DNA of 64,000 nucleotides from Nocardioides pini (GCF_026712185.1 NZ_JAPPUX010000004.1:558001-622000); one strand, 5' to 3'; shown: positions 20,241 to 29,879, counted from the stretch's first letter. Numbers and translations are program-made. The notes: generated from the sequence alone by a model not told the origin.

Positions 20241-21795
20241 TGCCGTCCCAGTCGGGGTCGTCCTTGCTGCCGATCTCGTAGGCCATCGGTCCCACACCGG
20301 AGCTGCCGGAGCTGCGGTCGGGTCCCTTCTTCCTCCGGCTCTCGTCGAGGCGGCGGGCCACGTCGGCGCGGGCCTCCTCCTCCGCCTTCGACTCCATCGC
20401 CTCGTCGATGTCGCGGCGACGGGCGCGCGCCGGGCGGTCCTCCCGGAGCCGCTCGTCCTCGCCACGGCGACCGAGCATCTCCGCGCCCGCCTCGATGCTG
20501 GGCTTGAAGTCGAAGACGACCGAGTTCGCGTCGCTGCCGATGAGGACCGCGTCGCCCTCCTGGGCGCCCATCTGCGCGAGCTTGAGCTCGACGCCGAGCC
20601 GGTTGAGGCGGTCGGCGAGGAAGCCCACGGCCTCCTCGTTGCTGAAGTCGGTCTGCCGCACCCAGCGCTCCGGCTTGGTGCCGCGCACCCGCCAGCCCTC
20701 GTCGGTGGCGACGACGTCGAAGTCGTCGCCGCCGTCGACCGCTCGGGGCCGGAGCACGATCCGCTGGGCCTCGGCCTCCGTCGCTGTCTCGCGGGACGCC
20801 TCGACGATCTCGGCCATGGCGAAGGTGAGCTCGCGCAGGCCGGCACCGGAGGCGGCGCTGACCTCGAAGACCCGGAGCCCGCGGCCGCGGAGCTCCTCGA
20901 CGACCATGTCAGCGATGTCCTGGCCGTCCGGGACGTCGACCTTGTTGAGGGCGACCAGCCGCGGCCGGTCCTCCAGGCCGCCGTAGCGCGCGAGCTCGCC
21001 CTCGATCACGTCGAGGTCGTCGAGCGGGTTGCGGCCGGGCTCGATCGAGGCCGTGTCGACCACGTGGACCAGCGCGGCGCAGCGCTCGATGTGGCGCAGG
21101 AAGTCGTGGCCGAGTCCCCGACCCTCCGCGGCACCCTCGATCAGGCCGGGGACGTCGGCGACCACGAAGGTGGTCTCGCCGGCGGTGACCACGCCGAGGT
21201 TGGGGATGAGCGTGGTGAACGGGTAGTCGGCGATCTTCGGGCGGGCACGCGAGATCGCGGCGATCAGCGACGACTTGCCGGCGCTCGGGAAGCCGACCAG
21301 GCCGATGTCGGCCACGACCTTAAGCTCGAGGCGTACGACGAGCTCGTCCCCGGGCTCGCCCAGCAGCGCGAACCCGGGCGCCTTGCGCTTGGAGGAGGCG
21401 AGGGCGGCGTTGCCGAGGCCCCCGCGGCCGCCCTGGGCGACGACGAGCGTCGTCCCGTGGCCGACGAGGTCGGCCAGCACCTGGCCGTCGGCGTCCTTGA
21501 CCAGGGTGCCGTCCGGGACGGGCAGGACGAGGTCCTTGCCGTTGCCGCCGTTCTTGTGGTCACCGGCGCCCTGGCCGCCGTTGTCGGCGCGGCGCTTGGG
21601 GCTGTGGTGGTAGTCGACGAGCGTCGTGACGCTCGTGTCGACCTGCAGGATGATCGACCCGCCCTGGCCGCCGTTGCCGCCGTCGGGGCCGCCGAGCGGC
21701 TTGAACTTCTCCCGCTTCACCGAGGCCACGCCGTTGCCGCCCCGTCCGGCCGCGAGGTGCAGCGTGGCCTGGTCGACGAACGTGGGGATGGCCAT
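20230..21795 (-). CDS. obgE: Obg GTPase (ObgE/CgtA)
   Basis: A 521-residue essential GTPase linked to large-subunit ribosome assembly and stress response. The Gly-rich Obg fold covers about residues 1-158 ([15 protein letters not shown] and following). The G domain has the P-loop GFPSAGKSS, the DVPGL switch, and NKVD. A C-terminal OCT domain (about 345-425) precedes a charged tail of about 90 residues common in actinobacteria. It follows rpmA after a 111-base gap that contains two hairpins. The start at 21795 (MAIPTFVDQ) is the family norm. Confidence 0.97.
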   Translation of the reverse strand: MAIPTFVDQATLHLAAGRGGNGVASVKREKFKPLGGPDGGNGGQGGSIILQVDTSVTTLVDYHHSPKRRADNGGQGAGDHKNGGNGKDLVLPVPDGTLVKDADGQVLADLVGHGTTLVVAQGGRGGLGNAALASSKRKAPGFALLGEPGDELVVRLELKVVADIGLVGFPSAGKSSLIAAISRARPKIADYPFTTLIPNLGVVTAGETTFVVADVPGLIEGAAEGRGLGHDFLRHIERCAALVHVVDTASIEPGRNPLDDLDVIEGELARYGGLEDRPRLVALNKVDVPDGQDIADMVVEELRGRGLRVFEVSAASGAGLRELTFAMAEIVEASRETATEAEAQRIVLRPRAVDGGDDFDVVATDEGWRVRGTKPERWVRQTDFSNEEAVGFLADRLNRLGVELKLAQMGAQEGDAVLIGSDANSVVFDFKPSIEAGAEMLGRRGEDERLREDRPARARRRDIDEAMESKAEEEARADVARRLDESRRKKGPDRSSGSSGVGPMAYEIGSKDDPDWDGSDD

Positions 21796-21823
21796 GGTGT
21801 TCCTTCTCAGGTGTTCTCGATGG

Positions 21824-21880
21824 TCGAGGCACGGAGCCTCGAAACCACGAAGGGCGCCCCCGACTCGGGGACGCCCTTCG
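21824..21880 (-). terminator. Hairpin pair between rpmA and obgE
   Basis: Reading from rpmA, the first hairpin has a 9-bp arm CGAAGGGCG/CGCCCTTCG (21848-21856 with 21872-21880) and a further CCCC/GGGG inside. The second is TCGAGGC/GCCTCGA with a 5-base loop (21824-21842). The first is followed by TGGTTTC and looks like a partial terminator that could set lower expression of obgE than of the ribosomal protein genes. Confidence 0.6.
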
Positions 21881-21906
21881 CAGAAGTGATCAGTGTCGCG
21901 GTGACG

Positions 21907-22161
21907 TCACTCGCCGGGGACGACGTTGACGACCTTGCGACCGCGGCGGGTGCCGAACTCGACGGCGCCGGCCTGCAGGGCGAAGAGGGTGTCGTCGCCG
22001 CCGCGACCCACGCCGGTGCCCGGGTGGAAGTGCGTGCCACGCTGGCGGACGATGATCTCGCCGGCGCCGACGACCTGGCCGCCGAAGCGCTTCACGCCGA
22101 GGCGCTGGGCGTTGGAGTCACGACCGTTCTTGGTGCTCGCGGCACCCTTCTTGTGAGCCAT
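21907..22161 (-). CDS. rpmA: Ribosomal protein bL27
   Basis: An 84-residue protein beginning [16 protein letters not shown], the classic bL27 start, with the N-terminus reaching toward the peptidyl transferase centre. There is no N-terminal extension of the type cleaved in Firmicutes. It lies 43 bases after rplU on the same strand, the usual order. Confidence 0.98.
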   Translation of the reverse strand: MAHKKGAASTKNGRDSNAQRLGVKRFGGQVVGAGEIIVRQRGTHFHPGTGVGRGGDDTLFALQAGAVEFGTRRGRKVVNVVPGE

Positions 22162-22204
22162 TGTTCAGTCCTTCTGGAGAGACGTGTCGACCTCGAGCGA
22201 GCGC

Positions 22205-22504
22205 TCAGAGGGAGATGTCGGTGACCTTGACCTGGGTGTACTTCTGGCGGTGACCCTGGCGCTTCTTGTAGCCGGTCTTGTTCTTGTACTTCTGGATGAT
22301 GATCTTCGGGCCCTTGGTGCGGCCGGTGACCTCGACGGTCACGGACGCCTTGTCGAGGCCGGTCGCGGTCACCTTGTCGCCGTCGACGACCATCACCACG
22401 GGAAGGGTGAGGGTGTCACCGGCAGCGCCCATCGCGTCGATCTCGATGACGTCGCCCACGGCAACCTTCTGCTGCTTGCTGCCACTGCGCACGACTGCGT
22501 ACAC
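22205..22504 (-). CDS. rplU: Ribosomal protein bL21
   Basis: A 99-residue protein with the bL21 pattern: MYAVVRSGSKQ at the start, KIIIQKYKNKTGYKKRQGHR in the C-terminal half. It binds 23S rRNA in the large subunit. It heads the rplU-rpmA-obgE-proB unit and has its own promoter and leader of about 130 bases upstream. The membrane-protein gene upstream on the same strand ends 169 bases before its start. Confidence 0.98.
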   Translation of the reverse strand: MYAVVRSGSKQQKVAVGDVIEIDAMGAAGDTLTLPVVMVVDGDKVTATGLDKASVTVEVTGRTKGPKIIIQKYKNKTGYKKRQGHRQKYTQVKVTDISL

Positions 22505-22635
22505 GGCGAGTCACTCTCCTCGATACGAACTACTGGTCTCAGAACTGGGGGTCTGCGCACGACACCGCCTGGAACTTCGGGCGAGTACGCCGCGTGGCGG
22601 GCGCGCAGGGATGGTGTGTCGAACACCGAGGGTCA

Positions 22636-22665
22636 AGACTACGGGATCGGGTGCCGACCGGGCAA
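22636..22665 (-). promoter_or_regulatory. Probable rplU promoter
   Basis: On the minus strand TTGCCC (22660-22665) and TAGTCT (22636-22641) are spaced by 18 bases. A transcript from here would have a leader of about 125 bases before the rplU ATG. This lets the ribosomal genes be expressed apart from the membrane-protein gene inserted upstream. Confidence 0.5.
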
Positions 22666-22673
22666 AACGAGGC

Positions 22674-24917
22674 TCAAGCAGGTGCCGGCGGGAGCGATCC
22701 GGAGGGACCGCGGTCGACCCACGTCTGGCCCGCGTAATCGTCGCGGCGGACCGCGAGCCTCCACAGGGCCCACGTGGCGACGGCTGCATCGCGCCGACGG
22801 CGTCCACCGTCGCGTGCGGAGGGCGCGTCGCGCGGGGGCGCCGGCACCTCCCGCACCTCGATGCCCTGCCGCTGGGCGGCCACTAGCATCTCGGTGGTCC
22901 AGAGAGGACCGTCCTCACGTGACACTGCCGCGAACGAACGCACCCAGCCGCCCTCGACCCAGTAGGTGCCCTGGCTGTCGTCCACGTCCGTGTGCAGCAG
23001 GGCCTCTCGCCACCACGCGAGCGCGCGGGACCGTCCCGGGCGGCGCTGCGAGCCGACCGCGAGGACCACCGAGGCATCGAGGGTCGCGAACGAATCGATG
23101 TCCCCGCCGTCCGGGGAAGCCTCGTCGACGCCCATCAGGACGCGAGCACCGCTGCTCGCGAGGACTCCCGTCCGCAAGGCGTTGCCGAGCCCGGGCTCAC
23201 TGACCACTACGACGACCCGGGCCGGGAGGTCCCAGCCGGCCACCATCAGCTCGAGGTCACGCGACGTGGCGTGGCTCGCCCCGTGCTGGACCAGGACGAT
23301 CTCGTCATGGGTCGTCATCCGATTGGCCAGCGCTTCGAGCCGCTGCCGGAGGTCCCCGCCACCGTCGCGTGTCGGCACCACCACCGCCAGCCCGATCCCT
23401 GGCATGGAGTCGTCGAGCCGCAGTCGCTGCGGCGTCCGGGCACGTTCGTCCACCCGCACCACGGACGGCAGCGTCGAGATCGCCCACACGAGTCCACCGA
23501 GCGCGAGGGCGGTGAGGAAGGCGAGGGCGGCGACCAGCTCGGTGTAGTAGTAGAGCATCGGCATGACGAGCACCGGCGGGACCAGACCCAGGAGCAGGAT
23601 CGGCACGGCAGCCGCCGACACCTGCCGCAGCCGCTCGCGGTGCGGGCCGGCACGCCGCCAGACCACCACGATGGCAGCCAGGATCACCACGATCATGCCC
23701 GCGAAGTGCTTGGCCGTGTAGAGCGTCTTCGCCAGGTAGAGGTTCAGCGTGGCGATCGGGGCCGACCTGACCTCGTCGAGGAAGAGGTCCTTGATGATGG
23801 CGTCGTACTCGGCACTGGAGACCACGACGTCCGGGTCCACCTCACGTGCCTTCATCCAACCGAACTCGTCGGACCACTCGATGCCGAAGGTGGACGGCTC
23901 CCCCGTGAGCGGCTGGGGGTAGGACAGCCCGAGGTAGAGGGGGTGCCAGGTCCCGTGCGCGTCCAGGAGCTTGGACGTCTCCGTGAGCACGACGGGGTCC
24001 CGCTGGGCGTCGATACGGTCCATCACGACGCCGGGGAGCCAGAATGCGGCCACGACGCTGACTCCCGCGGCGGCGCACGCGACGGCCCACCTCAGCCGAC
24101 CGCGCCAGGCAACCCACCACACCACACCGGCCGCCATGGCGATGCCGGCGCCGGACAACGATCGTAGGAGGTTGCCGAAGGTGGCGAGGAGGACCAGGAC
24201 GATCGTCCAAGCGATGGCCGCCCGGACGCCCGGACGCCGCGTGACGGCATAGGCGACGAGCACCAGGGACAGGAAGATCAAGGAGGCCGGAAGGCCGTAC
24301 AGCGCGTACACGGCCGTGACCGCGACCTTGTCTGACAAGCCGTACTCGGTGCCCACCAGCAACGTGCCGTTGGTCAGCCAGGTGAGCACCGGGAGCGCCA
24401 GCATCGCCATGCCGGCGCGAGTCCGTCCGTAGATGCGAGCCACGGTGAGGGGCAGGATGAGCATCGGCAGCGCGCACAGCAACGCCATCACCCAGCGGAG
24501 CCCGGTATACGGCGAGTCGGACCCAGTCAGGTGGCTCATCCAGGAGGCCACCAGGTAGCTGCCCGGGTCGTCGTCGCCCGCAGCCTTGGTCAGCCCCTCA
24601 CCGGGCAGCTCGCCGTACCACGAGCCGGTGCCGTTCTGCTTGACCAACGGCACCCCGGTCTGGACGTAGGTGTCGTATGTCGCGCGCAGCTCGAGGTCCC
24701 GCGCGGGGTGATAGGGCAGATCCGGCATCGTGAGCACCGCCCACACCGTGCCCAGGGCCAACAGTGCTCCGGTCGCCAGCAGGAGCCGTTGAGTCGCAGG
24801 CGGCCACGGCCGGTCCCCGTCACGCACGCTCCAGGGCGCGCGACGCCGCGGCGCCGCCCCCTCTGTGTCGTCGAGCACCTCACCGGTCCCAATTCCGGCT
24901 GACGACCGACCGCTCAT
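22674..24917 (-). CDS. Polytopic membrane protein with C-terminal glycosyltransferase-2-like domain
   Basis: A 747-residue protein of two parts. Residues about 46-490 contain many transmembrane helices with an external N-terminal loop (LPYHPARDLELRATYDTY), and this half has the look of a GT-C type membrane enzyme. Residues about 505-745 resemble a GT-A fold: IGLAVVVPTRDGGGDLRQR at the start and GLGNALRTGVLASSG in the middle. The canonical DXD is replaced by GVDEASPDGG, so catalysis is uncertain. Its ATG overlaps the rne stop (ATGA), meaning the two are translationally coupled. Its place between rne and rplU is unusual. The substrate is unknown; a cell-envelope role is inferred. Confidence 0.65.
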   Translation of the reverse strand: MSGRSSAGIGTGEVLDDTEGAAPRRRAPWSVRDGDRPWPPATQRLLLATGALLALGTVWAVLTMPDLPYHPARDLELRATYDTYVQTGVPLVKQNGTGSWYGELPGEGLTKAAGDDDPGSYLVASWMSHLTGSDSPYTGLRWVMALLCALPMLILPLTVARIYGRTRAGMAMLALPVLTWLTNGTLLVGTEYGLSDKVAVTAVYALYGLPASLIFLSLVLVAYAVTRRPGVRAAIAWTIVLVLLATFGNLLRSLSGAGIAMAAGVVWWVAWRGRLRWAVACAAAGVSVVAAFWLPGVVMDRIDAQRDPVVLTETSKLLDAHGTWHPLYLGLSYPQPLTGEPSTFGIEWSDEFGWMKAREVDPDVVVSSAEYDAIIKDLFLDEVRSAPIATLNLYLAKTLYTAKHFAGMIVVILAAIVVVWRRAGPHRERLRQVSAAAVPILLLGLVPPVLVMPMLYYYTELVAALAFLTALALGGLVWAISTLPSVVRVDERARTPQRLRLDDSMPGIGLAVVVPTRDGGGDLRQRLEALANRMTTHDEIVLVQHGASHATSRDLELMVAGWDLPARVVVVVSEPGLGNALRTGVLASSGARVLMGVDEASPDGGDIDSFATLDASVVLAVGSQRRPGRSRALAWWREALLHTDVDDSQGTYWVEGGWVRSFAAVSREDGPLWTTEMLVAAQRQGIEVREVPAPPRDAPSARDGGRRRRDAAVATWALWRLAVRRDDYAGQTWVDRGPSGSLPPAPA

Positions 24918-27900
24918 CGCTTGCGCGAGCCCTTCTTCTTGATCGGGACGTGCTCGACGACCGGCGTCTCGCCCGACCCGCCGGAGGCGGTGTCCGCACG
25001 CGCGTCCGCACGAGCCTCGACGCCGTCCACGGAGACGGGAGCGGCCGGCCCACCGAACGGCGCAGCCGAGCCGGGCTCGATGCCTGCGGTGCCGGGTTCG
25101 ACGGCGCCCGTCTGCAGGACGGTGCCCACGCCCGATGGCGGACCGGCGGGGCGGCTGGCGGAGCGTCGACGCGTGCGCGTGACCACCTTCGGCTTCTCCG
25201 GCTCCGCCGGCAGGGCCTCGTGGGCCTGCTCGCGGCTGGTGTCCACCGGGGCGACGGCCTCGACCTGCGGAGCGTCGTCCTGCGGAGCCTCGTCCGGGGC
25301 GACCTCGCCCTGCGGAGCTTCGGCCTGCGGAGTTTCGGCCTGCGGAGCTTCGTCCTGCGGAGCTTCGTCCTGGGCAGCCTCGCCCTGCGGAACGTCGTCC
25401 CGCGGAACGTCGTCCTGCGTGGCCACGGCCTGGGCATCCTCGACGGCCGGAGCGTCGGCAGAGGTGTCGGAGGCGCTCGCCTCGTCGGCCCGCGACTCCT
25501 CGACCTGACGCTCGTGGCGCGCCATGGCGGCGACGTCCTTGGGCGACGGCGCGTGGTGCGCCTCGGTGGCCTTCGCGTCGGCGTTGCCGCCGCCGTTGCC
25601 GGCGCCGTTGCCGGCGTCGTCGTTGCCGCCGCGACGGCCGCGGCGCCGGCTGCTGCGGCGACCCTCGCCCTCGTCAGGGCGGGCGTCCGGGTCGACCGGC
25701 TGGTCCTTGATGACCACTCCGCGGCCGTGGCAGTGCTCGCAGTTCTCGCTGAACGCCTCGAGCAGGCCGGTGCCGATCCGCTTGCGGGTCATCTGCACCA
25801 GGCCGAGGGAGGTCACCTCGGCGACCTGGTGGCGGGTGCGGTCGCGGCCGAGGCACTCGACGAGGCGTCGCACCACGAGGTCACGGTTGGACTCGAGCAC
25901 CATGTCGATGAAGTCGACGACGATGATGCCGCCGATGTCGCGCAGCCGGAGCTGGCGGACGATCTCCTCGGCGGCCTCGAGGTTGTTCTTGGTGACCGTC
26001 TCCTCGAGGTTGCCGCCGGACCCGGTGAACTTGCCGGTGTTGACGTCGACGACGGTCATCGCCTCGGTGCGGTCGATGATCAGCGAGCCGCCCGACGGCA
26101 GCCAGACCTTGCGGTCCAGCCCCTTGTGGATCTGCTCGTCGATCCGGTAGGTCGAGAACACGTCACCACCGGTCGCGCCACGCTCGAACCTCTCGAGGCG
26201 CTCGGCGAGGTCCGGGGCAACCGACTCCACGTAGCCGTGGACGGTGTCCCAGGCCTCGTCGCCCTCGATGACGAGCTTGGCGAAGTCCTCGGTGAACAGG
26301 TCGCGCACGACCTTGAGGGTCAGGTCGGGCTCGCCGTAGAGCAGCTGCGGGCCGGACCCCTTGTGGGTCGCCTTCTTCTCGATGTCCTCCCAGCGGGCCT
26401 TGAGGCGCTCGACGTCGCGCGTCAGCTCCTCCTCGCTGGCCCCCTCGGCCGCGGTGCGCACGATGACGCCCGCGGTGTCGGGGACGATCTCCTTCAGGAG
26501 GGTCTTGAGGCGGCTGCGCTCGGTGTCGGGCAGCTTGCGCGAGATCCCGGACGTGGTCCCGTCGGGGACGTAGACGAGGAAGCGACCGGCGAGGCTGACC
26601 TGGCTGGTCAGGCGCGCGCCCTTGTGGCCGACCGGGTCCTTGGTGACCTGGACCAGGACCATCTGGCCGCTGGACAGCACGGACTCGATCTTGCGGGGCT
26701 GGCCCTCCTTGTGGCCGAGCGACTGCCAGTTGACCTCGCCGGCGTAGAGGACGGCGTTGCGGCCCTTGCCGATGTCGATGAAGGCGGCCTCCATCGACGG
26801 GAGCACGTTCTGGACCCGCCCGAGGTAGACGTTGCCGATGAGCGAGGTCTGGGACTCGCGGGCGACGTAGTGCTCGACGAGGACCTTGTCCTCGAGCACG
26901 GCGATCTGGGTGAGGTCGCGACGCTGGCGGATCACCATGACGCGCTCGACCGACTCGCGGCGGGCCAGGAACTCGGCCTCGCTCACGATCGGCGCCCGGC
27001 GCCGGCCGGCCTCGCGGCCCTCGCGGCGGCGCTGCTTCTTGGCCTCGAGGCGGGTCGAGCCCTGGACCGAGGTGATCTGGTCCTCGGCCGAGCGACCCTT
27101 GCGGACCCGGGTCACGGTGTTCGCGTCGCCGTCGTCGGAGGAGCCCTCCTCGCCGGCGCGGCGACGGCGGCGGCGGCGGCGCGAGGAGCCCTCGCCGTTG
27201 CCGTCGGTCGCGTCGGAGTCGCCCTCCGCCGAGGTGGCGGCGGCGCTGTCGGTGGAGTCGTCGGCCGCGTCGGTGGAGCCGGCGTCGGGCGCGTCGCCCT
27301 CACCGCTGCCCTCGCCGTTGCCCTCGCCGGACTTGCGGCGGCGGCGGCCGCCGCGGCGGCGGCGCCGGCGGCCAGAACCGCCGTCGCCGTCGGTGTCGTC
27401 GGCGGACTCGCCGGACTCGGTGAAGTCGCCGGAGTCAGCGGACCCGCCGGTGTCGGCACCCTCGGCCACGTCGGCGGAGGTGTCGTCCGCCTGGGCCCCC
27501 GCGAGGGCCGCCGCGGCGTCCTCGTCGTCCTCGTCGAGGTCGGGCGCGGGCTCGGCAGCGGCTGTCTTCTTGGCGGCCTTCTTCCTGGCCGGCCGGTCCG
27601 CGGACTTCTTCGCGGCCGACTTCCTCGCGGTGGCCTTCTTCGCCGGCGCGGGAGCCTCGTCGACAGCCTCGACAGCCTCGGCGGCCTCGTCGTCGACCGG
27701 GGCCGTCTCGACCGGGGCGGGCGCCGCCTTCGTGCGCGTGCGTCGGGTCGTCGTGGTGACGACGGGCGCCTGGAACAGCACCGCGGGGCCGGTGGGCGCG
27801 TCGGCGGCCGGTGCCTCCGCTGCGGTCTCGGCCGCGGGAGCGTCGGCATCGGCCTCGGGGGCCGTCGCCTCGGGGGTGGCCGCGGTCTTCTTGGCCGCGC

Positions 27901-28360
27901 GCTTGGCCGCGGTCTTCTTGGCGGGCGCCTTGGCGGCGGACTTCCTGGCGGACGTCTTCCGGGCCGGGGCGGGGGCCTCGTCGACCGGCTCGGCCGCCGG
28001 CGCGGCGTCGGTCTCGACAGCGGTGTCGGGCTCGGGGGTGGTGGCGGCCTTCTTCGCGGCGCTCTTGCGCGCCGGCGCCTTCTTGGCGGGCGCCCTGCGC
28101 GAGGCGGTCTTCCGCACGACGGGGGCGTCGGCCTCCCCTGCTGCTGAGGCAGCGTCCGGCGACGCGTCGGTGGTCGCCTCGGCCGGAGCGTCCCCGGCGG
28201 GCGGCACGGCGGCCGCCTTCTTGGCGGGTGCCTTGCGCGTGCGCCGCGTCACCACGGGCGCGGCAGGCGCGGCACCCTCGGTGGGCGGGCTCGCGGCCTC
28301 CGGCGTCGGCGTGCCCGACTCGGTGCGCTCGGGCTGGTCGTTCTGGTCATCACTGAGCAT
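24914..28360 (-). CDS. rne: Ribonuclease E/G family protein
   Basis: A 1148-residue endoribonuclease that processes rRNA and decays mRNA. Residues 1 to about 440 are low-complexity, rich in Ala, Lys, Pro and Glu, with Lys-Ala repeats like a histone tail. An S1 domain lies near 490-540 (TSLIGNVYLGRVQNVL). The catalytic Asp pair is in VDVNTGK (about 770) and VVDFIDM (about 815), and the zinc link CEHCHGRG is near 876. The C-terminal tail of about 250 residues is disordered, with APQDE/APQAE repeats, and probably binds RNA or partners. The ATG at 28360 has GAGGAG at good spacing and is preferred to an upstream GTG. Confidence 0.95.
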   Translation of the reverse strand: MLSDDQNDQPERTESGTPTPEAASPPTEGAAPAAPVVTRRTRKAPAKKAAAVPPAGDAPAEATTDASPDAASAAGEADAPVVRKTASRRAPAKKAPARKSAAKKAATTPEPDTAVETDAAPAAEPVDEAPAPARKTSARKSAAKAPAKKTAAKRAAKKTAATPEATAPEADADAPAAETAAEAPAADAPTGPAVLFQAPVVTTTTRRTRTKAAPAPVETAPVDDEAAEAVEAVDEAPAPAKKATARKSAAKKSADRPARKKAAKKTAAAEPAPDLDEDDEDAAAALAGAQADDTSADVAEGADTGGSADSGDFTESGESADDTDGDGGSGRRRRRRGGRRRRKSGEGNGEGSGEGDAPDAGSTDAADDSTDSAAATSAEGDSDATDGNGEGSSRRRRRRRRAGEEGSSDDGDANTVTRVRKGRSAEDQITSVQGSTRLEAKKQRRREGREAGRRRAPIVSEAEFLARRESVERVMVIRQRRDLTQIAVLEDKVLVEHYVARESQTSLIGNVYLGRVQNVLPSMEAAFIDIGKGRNAVLYAGEVNWQSLGHKEGQPRKIESVLSSGQMVLVQVTKDPVGHKGARLTSQVSLAGRFLVYVPDGTTSGISRKLPDTERSRLKTLLKEIVPDTAGVIVRTAAEGASEEELTRDVERLKARWEDIEKKATHKGSGPQLLYGEPDLTLKVVRDLFTEDFAKLVIEGDEAWDTVHGYVESVAPDLAERLERFERGATGGDVFSTYRIDEQIHKGLDRKVWLPSGGSLIIDRTEAMTVVDVNTGKFTGSGGNLEETVTKNNLEAAEEIVRQLRLRDIGGIIVVDFIDMVLESNRDLVVRRLVECLGRDRTRHQVAEVTSLGLVQMTRKRIGTGLLEAFSENCEHCHGRGVVIKDQPVDPDARPDEGEGRRSSRRRGRRGGNDDAGNGAGNGGGNADAKATEAHHAPSPKDVAAMARHERQVEESRADEASASDTSADAPAVEDAQAVATQDDVPRDDVPQGEAAQDEAPQDEAPQAETPQAEAPQGEVAPDEAPQDDAPQVEAVAPVDTSREQAHEALPAEPEKPKVVTRTRRRSASRPAGPPSGVGTVLQTGAVEPGTAGIEPGSAAPFGGPAAPVSVDGVEARADARADTASGGSGETPVVEHVPIKKKGSRKR
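25263..25422 (-). repeat. 15-bp tandem repeats in the rne tail
   Basis: About ten imperfect copies of a 15-base unit (CCTGCGGAGCTTCGT on the plus strand) encode a five-residue repeat of the type APQDE/APQAE. Copy number may vary by slippage without changing the frame. Confidence 0.8.
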
Positions 28361-28684
28361 GTGGTGCTCCTCGGGCACCGTGACGGTGCCGATTCGGCGT
28401 CCGCCCCCTCTCGCACGGCGAGTGGCGGGAACGCAAAGCTTCTGTGGCGGCGACCCCCTCCGCGGGTGCGTCTCCGGACGGCCGGTGCGCCACCCGCCGC
28501 GGTCGCCGGGCCACGTCGAGTCGCTGTCACCGACTCCTGTGGCCGCGTCGCGGTCCGGTGGCGTCCACCCACCCGGGGTGCCGACCGCTGGTGCGGCCGG
28601 CGAGAACGTCGTCGGCTCGACGGATCCCGACGGTGGTCAGGGCGTCGAACGTGGCGAGTATCGCACACCGGGCCCCGAGTGGCC
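28361..28684 (-). promoter_or_regulatory. rne leader region with hairpin next to the ribosome binding site
   Basis: This gene-free stretch of 324 bases lies between the TIGR03936 gene and rne. A -10-like GATACT on the minus strand (about 28657-28662) would give a leader of nearly 300 bases. Just before the ribosome binding site, GGCACCG and CGGTGCC (28374-28390) form a 7-bp stem with a 3-base loop. Long structured leaders let RNase E control its own message in other bacteria; the same is inferred here. No small open frame with a good start was convincing. Confidence 0.5.
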
Positions 28685-29413
28685 CTATGCCCGATCCGCC
28701 AGCGGGTCGCCGACCTGGTCCGACCCGATCAGCGGCCCCTGCGCCAGCCGCGTCATCAGCGGCGCCTCACCCACCGACACGCCGGTCACGGCCTCGAGGC
28801 CGCGCAGGACGTCGTCGGGACGCACGGCGGGGGTGCCGTGCCGCAGCACCACGTCGATCGACGTACGCCCGGCCGCGGCGTCGTCGGCCTCGTCGACCAC
28901 CAGCGAGAGGACCGCGCCGCGCGCGTCGAACTCGCGCATGCCCTTCTTGGTCATCCGCTCCACGAGCACCTCGTCGGCCGCGAGGAAGCGCGCCACCGCG
29001 TCGATGACCGTCGCGTGGTCGGCGCCCAGCCCGATCCGCCACCGGCTGGCCTCGAGCAGGTCGGCCAGCGACCCGCCGGGCGACTCGACGACCTCGAGGA
29101 CGTCCAGGCCGGGTGGGAGCGCCTCGTCGAGCATCGCGTGGACGTCGGCCGCCACGACGACCTGGGCGAGGGCCAGCTCGAGGTACTCCGCCTCGCTCGC
29201 CGACCCGGTCGGGGCAGCGCCGGCGTACGAGATCCGCGGGTGCGGGTTGAACCCAGAGGAGTACGCCATCGGCACCCGTGCCCGGAAGACGGCGCGCTCG
29301 AAGGCGCGGCTGAAGTCGCGGTGGCTGGTGAAGCGCATGCGCCCGCGCTTGGCATAGCGCACGCGCAGTCGCTGGACGGGCGGAGCCTGCTGCTCGGGCT
29401 GCTGCTTGGCCAT
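28685..29413 (-). CDS. TIGR03936 family radical-SAM-linked protein
   Basis: A 242-residue protein of the uncharacterised family that accompanies the TIGR03960 radical SAM enzymes, either fused or as a neighbour. The family block RVRYAKRGRMRFTSHRDFSR is followed by AYSSGFNPHPRISYAGAAP and a Glu-rich EAEYLEL segment. It probably works with the radical SAM protein, which in this genome is 27 kb away (56594-58567) instead of adjacent. The start MAKQQPEQQ at 29413 is chosen from the family N-terminus. rne follows downstream after a leader. Confidence 0.85.
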   Translation of the reverse strand: MAKQQPEQQAPPVQRLRVRYAKRGRMRFTSHRDFSRAFERAVFRARVPMAYSSGFNPHPRISYAGAAPTGSASEAEYLELALAQVVVAADVHAMLDEALPPGLDVLEVVESPGGSLADLLEASRWRIGLGADHATVIDAVARFLAADEVLVERMTKKGMREFDARGAVLSLVVDEADDAAAGRTSIDVVLRHGTPAVRPDDVLRGLEAVTGVSVGEAPLMTRLAQGPLIGSDQVGDPLADRA

Positions 29414-29441
29414 CAGGTCCGTCCTGCTTCCACTCGTCGGG

Positions 29442-29879
29442 TCATCCGCGCGAGCCGTCCCGCAGGCCCTCGCCCGCCTCGTCATCACCGCCGAGATCGT
29501 CGTCCGCGGTGGCTTCGACCGGTCCCATGTCGACGGAGGCGGTGAGCTGGTCGAGCCGGAGGTTGAGCAGCGCGACCTCCTCGGCGAGGGTGCGAGTGCG
29601 GTCCTCGAGGCGACCGATCTCATAGCTGAACTGGATGCTCAGCAGCAGCAAGAGCATGCTGGCGGCGAAGAAGAGCAGGTTCGAGGGGACCTGGACGCCC
29701 AGGAGGTCGGACGCCCGGTCGAGCAGGCTCGGGAACACCACCAGCAGCACCGTGCTCATCGCCACCACGACCCAGATCACGGCGTACTTCTCGCGCAGGC
29801 GCTGGCGTCGCAGCATCTCGAAGAGAACCACGAGGGTGGCGACCGCGCCGACGACGCCCAGGGTGAGGACCGGACTCAT
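29442..29879 (-). CDS. DUF2304 membrane protein, copy 1
   Basis: A 145-residue protein with three hydrophobic helices (about 4-20, 31-50 and 64-85) and a cytoplasmic amphipathic tail, the layout of DUF2304. Members are usually encoded beside a dolichyl-phosphate-sugar-synthase-like GT2 gene and may hold the synthase at the membrane. Here its ATG overlaps the upstream GT2 stop (ATGA). A second GT2-DUF2304 pair lies at 40567-41669. The acidic C-terminal tail (about 120-145) is variable. Confidence 0.75.
   Translation of the reverse strand: MSPVLTLGVVGAVATLVVLFEMLRRQRLREKYAVIWVVVAMSTVLLVVFPSLLDRASDLLGVQVPSNLLFFAASMLLLLLSIQFSYEIGRLEDRTRTLAEEVALLNLRLDQLTASVDMGPVEATADDDLGGDDEAGEGLRDGSRG

Noticed and set aside
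24764..28147. Open frame of over 1100 codons on the plus strand opposite rne
   Set aside because: It mirrors the low-complexity rne tails and shows no family motifs; the minus strand carries the catalytic RNase E residues.
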